NCBI RefSeq assembly: GCF_901709675.1
Contig: NC_051102.1
Location: 8,591,412 to 8,655,411 of the forward strand
Direction of reading: 5' to 3'
Source of the DNA: Syngnathus acus
Lineage: Eukaryota; Chordata; Actinopteri; Syngnathiformes; Syngnathidae
DNA length: 64,000 bases
How positions within the stretch are numbered: the stretch's first letter is position 1; the number at the start of each line of letters is the position of its first letter. The notes beneath the pieces are model-generated. The model was not told where the DNA came from. It was given only the letters and a program-made list of their open reading frames with translations, and made no database searches. The translations under genes and the position numbers were made by a program. This document shows positions 61,151 to 64,000 of this stretch, piece after piece.

Positions 61151-63326
61151 ATCCAGATGTGATTCCCAACTCCGGACTTGGTCTTGTTTTTATTATTATT
61201 ATTTTAGAGACAGTTTGCTAACAGCAAACCTCTTTTTGTTTTATAGTCAGTTTCGCTTTAGACAGTAACACAACACGTTAACTGAACTGAATTGAACATT
61301 TGGGGATACATGTTGATGCGTGTCATCTGTCATCCATAGCCAATATTGGCATTTCGAAGCTTTGGACCTGAGGGTAAAATACTGACTGAACTAAAGGGGT
61401 CCAAGGAATGACCCTTGAGGGACCCCACATGTCATGGCCATTTGCTTTTTCCACTTTCTGAGTTTCCGTGATCAACAAATGCTGCATTAAGAATCAGTGA
61501 GTCTCACACTGACACCTAGCCTTGGCTTTTGTTATTCCATTTTCTCCTTAATTAATTTTGTTGATTGTTTTCCAACAATGTTGCAAAACAACAATTACTT
61601 AAGGCTGCTGGTTGATTTCCACCGCTCATCTTTTTTATTTCTGTGGCCCTGAGTGATTTTCCCGCCAGGGCTATCCATTTAGTGAGTAACGCGCTGCCTC
61701 ACTTTGCCTCGTGCTGGACAAAAAAGCGCCACAGGCAGATGCGGTTGAAGTAACCAGGGCTCTTTGAAAGATGGTGCTAATTTACAATCTGGCATTTTGT
61801 CCCACATGTCAGAAGATGCGCAATGAAATGGCCTCAAGCACAATAAGAACTGGGTGTTTTGTTGTTTGTTGAGTGGGAGCAACCTCGCCAAACATATTGC
61901 CATGTTTGGCCCCGACCTTGCAAATCGGAACACAGCGTGGAGGGAAGAATGACAGCACGACGGAGATGCTCTCGCGTCAGAGTCATTGATTTGCCCGTGA
62001 CAAGGAGTCAAGCAGGCTGCAAAGATGTGCATGCCATTGTTAGTAAAGGGTCATGAAGTTCAGGGAAGTTGTTTGGTACAGCTGGATCTTAGTTGTATTC
62101 TCTATGTAGTCCTTTTTTTCTTTTTGAACACGATTTTTTAAACTTATTTGTAAAAATGTATTAAGTTGCATCTAAGCCTTGTTCATTAATACCAACAAAT
62201 ACATATATATATATATGTATATTATATTCAATCTTGCCGAAGTTTTGAATTTTTAAAAAGTAAAAAAATCATTTGAAAATCAGATGTCTTTTTTTTTCTC
62301 GTCTCAATTGCCGATTAAAAAAAGTAGGCCACTTCTGTAGATAGCATTTGTAGTTAAGTACATTAAGAACATCGGGGAGAAACAAATAGAAGAGGTATTG
62401 GACGCAACTTCATGATTTTTTAGGTCACTCTCAGGACACCGAATCGACTGATGCAATTGATTCTTAGAAGCCTAAAGACGACCACAACAGGCCAGTTTGA
62501 ATCGATTCACTGCTCTCACAGTGAAATGACGTGAACGAAGCATTTTAGGTCACAGCACTAATTGTTTTTTTTAAAACATGGTTTTGTTTTAAAAAAAAAA
62601 TATATATATATATTGTTTTTTTTATTTTTTATTTAAATAAGTATTTTTAATTATGATTTTTTTTAGGTGAGATATATGTAGGTTTTGGGGTTGTATCTGT
62701 GATTATAAAACAAATTATGTCCCAGCTGTGTTTTTATTTATTTTCAGTTTTAGACCATATTCGACATTTGCTTTTTATAGCTCACATTTTCAATTATTTT
62801 ATTTTAGGTCACATCTATAGTTTTTTTTTTTTTTTAAATATTATTCTTAGGTCTCATTCAGCTGCTCATTTTGCAAAAAGTAAAGGAACCTCATCAGTCC
62901 CACTCCATTAGCTACATCTCTGCCTTTAAGTGATATAAAGCATAGTGCCCCGAAATATCAATAAGTAATCAGCGACATCTAAAATAACTATTCGGTTTGT
63001 ATGATTTTGATGACCGATTTTGTTGGCGTCTGCTTTGGCCCCCATTTACAGCACATATTTTCTAGGCTGCCAAACTAGGCTACCATTATTCACAACAAAA
63101 ATTGAAGTTTTAAAAAAAAAAAAAAAAACTCTTCAACAGGACACGTTAAGATTTTTAAGGAGATAGCAGAGCCATTTAAAGTGATTGTATCATTTTGACC
63201 CTTTGGTAAGCTGTCAATCATTCACCTGTGCATCACGTGCATGCTATGAAACTCCCACCACGCAAACGACTTTTGCAACATGAAATGAGCTCTCACTTAC
63301 CACGGCATCATTAATTATTGCTGGAC
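61151..63326. other. Intergenic between the opsin and mep1b
   Basis: Holds the reverse-transcriptase remnant at 61,394, short TA tracts (62,203-62,216; 62,600-62,612) and poly-T/A runs (62,821-62,834; 63,112-63,127). The last few hundred bases must contain the mep1b promoter; no TATA box is obvious. Confidence 0.5.
61394..61429 (-). mobile_element. Second remnant of a non-LTR reverse transcriptase (GVPQGS motif)
   Basis: The minus strand reads CGVPQGSFLGPL over 12 codons and then a stop, again the LINE reverse transcriptase block around GVPQGS. It is a short decayed copy between the opsin and mep1b. Confidence 0.5.
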
Positions 63327-63902
63327 ATGGCGGGAGGAACATGTGTGGTCGTATCATGGGTGCTTCACATCGCGCTTTTGTTGGGTGGCGCCGCATTGTG
63401 CATGGTGAGAAAACAGAAAAAAAAAAAGATCTGTATTTATTATTTGGTCATTTCATTTTTTTTTTTACTTTATTTCTTTAGCCCGCAGAAATATTACCGG
63501 GTAAGTAAGTGACAGTTGGCACGGTGAGTTTTCTACTCATGAGCCTAACGATGAATTTGATGGCAGATTTTGATGTCGACGGTGGACGAGATCTCGACAT
63601 TTTTGAAATCAATGAAGGTACGTGTGCTTGAAAAATAATCCTCAAACATTTCAAGCATTTCATTGTTGTGCTTTGGCTTCACAGAAGCAGGATTAAATCT
63701 GGTAGAAGGCGACATTGTGCTTGGCGAGGTTTGTGTGTTCCTCATTGAATAATATTATTCGTATTCATTTTGGGGAAGAGTATTTTATTTTGCTCTCGCA
63801 CGCTTCTCATTTTTAATCAACAGAAACAAAGTCGGAACTCCATAATAGGTGAACAGTACAGGTGGCCCACGACTATCCCGTACCACATGGGGGATGACCT
63901 TG
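63327..63902 (+). CDS. mep1b: Meprin beta-like astacin metalloprotease, 5' part (five coding exons), truncated by the window
   Basis: Start of a secreted or membrane zinc metalloprotease. Exons: 63327-63404, 63482-63500, 63567-63617, 63685-63728, 63824-63902, then a GTGAGT donor; the rest lies beyond the window. The first exon encodes a hydrophobic signal peptide (VVVSWVLHIALLLGGAAL). The joined sequence then reads DFDVDGGRDLDIFEINE (propeptide), LVEGDIVLG and RNSIIGEQYRWPTTIPYHM, at the propeptide/astacin-domain junction. The last segment matches meprin beta (RNSIIGEEYRWP) far better than meprin alpha. The catalytic HEXXH motif is not in the window. The start is the ATG at 63,327; the in-frame TTG at 63,318 is not a start. 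Exon 2 is only 19 nt. Teleosts may carry more than one mep1b copy. Confidence 0.88.
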
Positions 63903-64000
63903 GTGAGTACTATTATTCTTATCATCATCATTATTATTATTATCATTATCAACATCATTATTATTATTGCGCATTGTATAATACTGAGAGCTGTTGCTAA
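63903..64000 (+). other. mep1b intron 5 (partial) with an ATT-rich simple repeat
   Basis: After the GTGAGT donor the sequence is a run of ATT, ATC and CAT triplets (about 63,911-63,968) and then the window ends. The next mep1b exon is outside the window. Confidence 0.6.

Overview
This window is nuclear DNA from a ray-finned fish, probably a teleost with a compact genome. Genes have GT-AG introns of mostly 70-900 bases, CA/TG and TA microsatellites and long poly-G runs are frequent, and two dispersed repeats look like familiar teleost families. The species cannot be read from the sequence. There is no bacterial-style gene organisation, rRNA, CRISPR array or intact transposase.

Layout. Positions 1-26,700 form a gene-free flank holding one 405-bp terminal-inverted-repeat element, microsatellites, old repeat debris and several unique blocks that resemble conserved non-coding elements. 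Positions 27,277-36,672 hold three forkhead genes, all on the minus strand: foxq1 (35,941-36,672), foxf2 (two exons, 31,761-33,711) and foxc1 (27,277-28,749). This is the vertebrate FOXQ1-FOXF2-FOXC1 cluster, packed into 9.4 kb. Positions 36,900-50,800 are a second gene-poor stretch. Then come ripk1 on the plus strand (ten coding exons, 51,921-55,298, 665 aa), a neuropsin-like non-visual opsin on the minus strand (five coding exons, 60,224-56,212, 424 aa) ending tail-to-tail with ripk1, and the first five coding exons of a meprin beta gene (mep1b) running off the right edge.

Function. The three Fox genes encode DNA-binding transcription factors, known in vertebrates for neural crest, mesoderm, eye-segment, cranial vessel and epithelial development. 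The gene-poor flanks are probably their regulatory domain. Strong CTCF-like motifs lie on either side of the Fox genes, and a divergent pair (46,417 minus, 50,486 plus) sits between the Fox domain and ripk1. The genes to the right have unrelated roles (cell-death signalling, light detection, a secreted metalloprotease), which fits a domain boundary there.

Most notable points: the opsin keeps its chromophore lysine but has VCF in place of the E/DRY triplet; the Fox cluster is extremely compact; the CTCF-like motifs have an ordered arrangement; a promoter-like CRE/E-box/NRF1 module lies between foxf2 and foxq1; a possible unannotated divergent first exon lies upstream of ripk1; and a 28-bp-arm hairpin sits next to an opsin exon. 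I saw no wholly new biological system.
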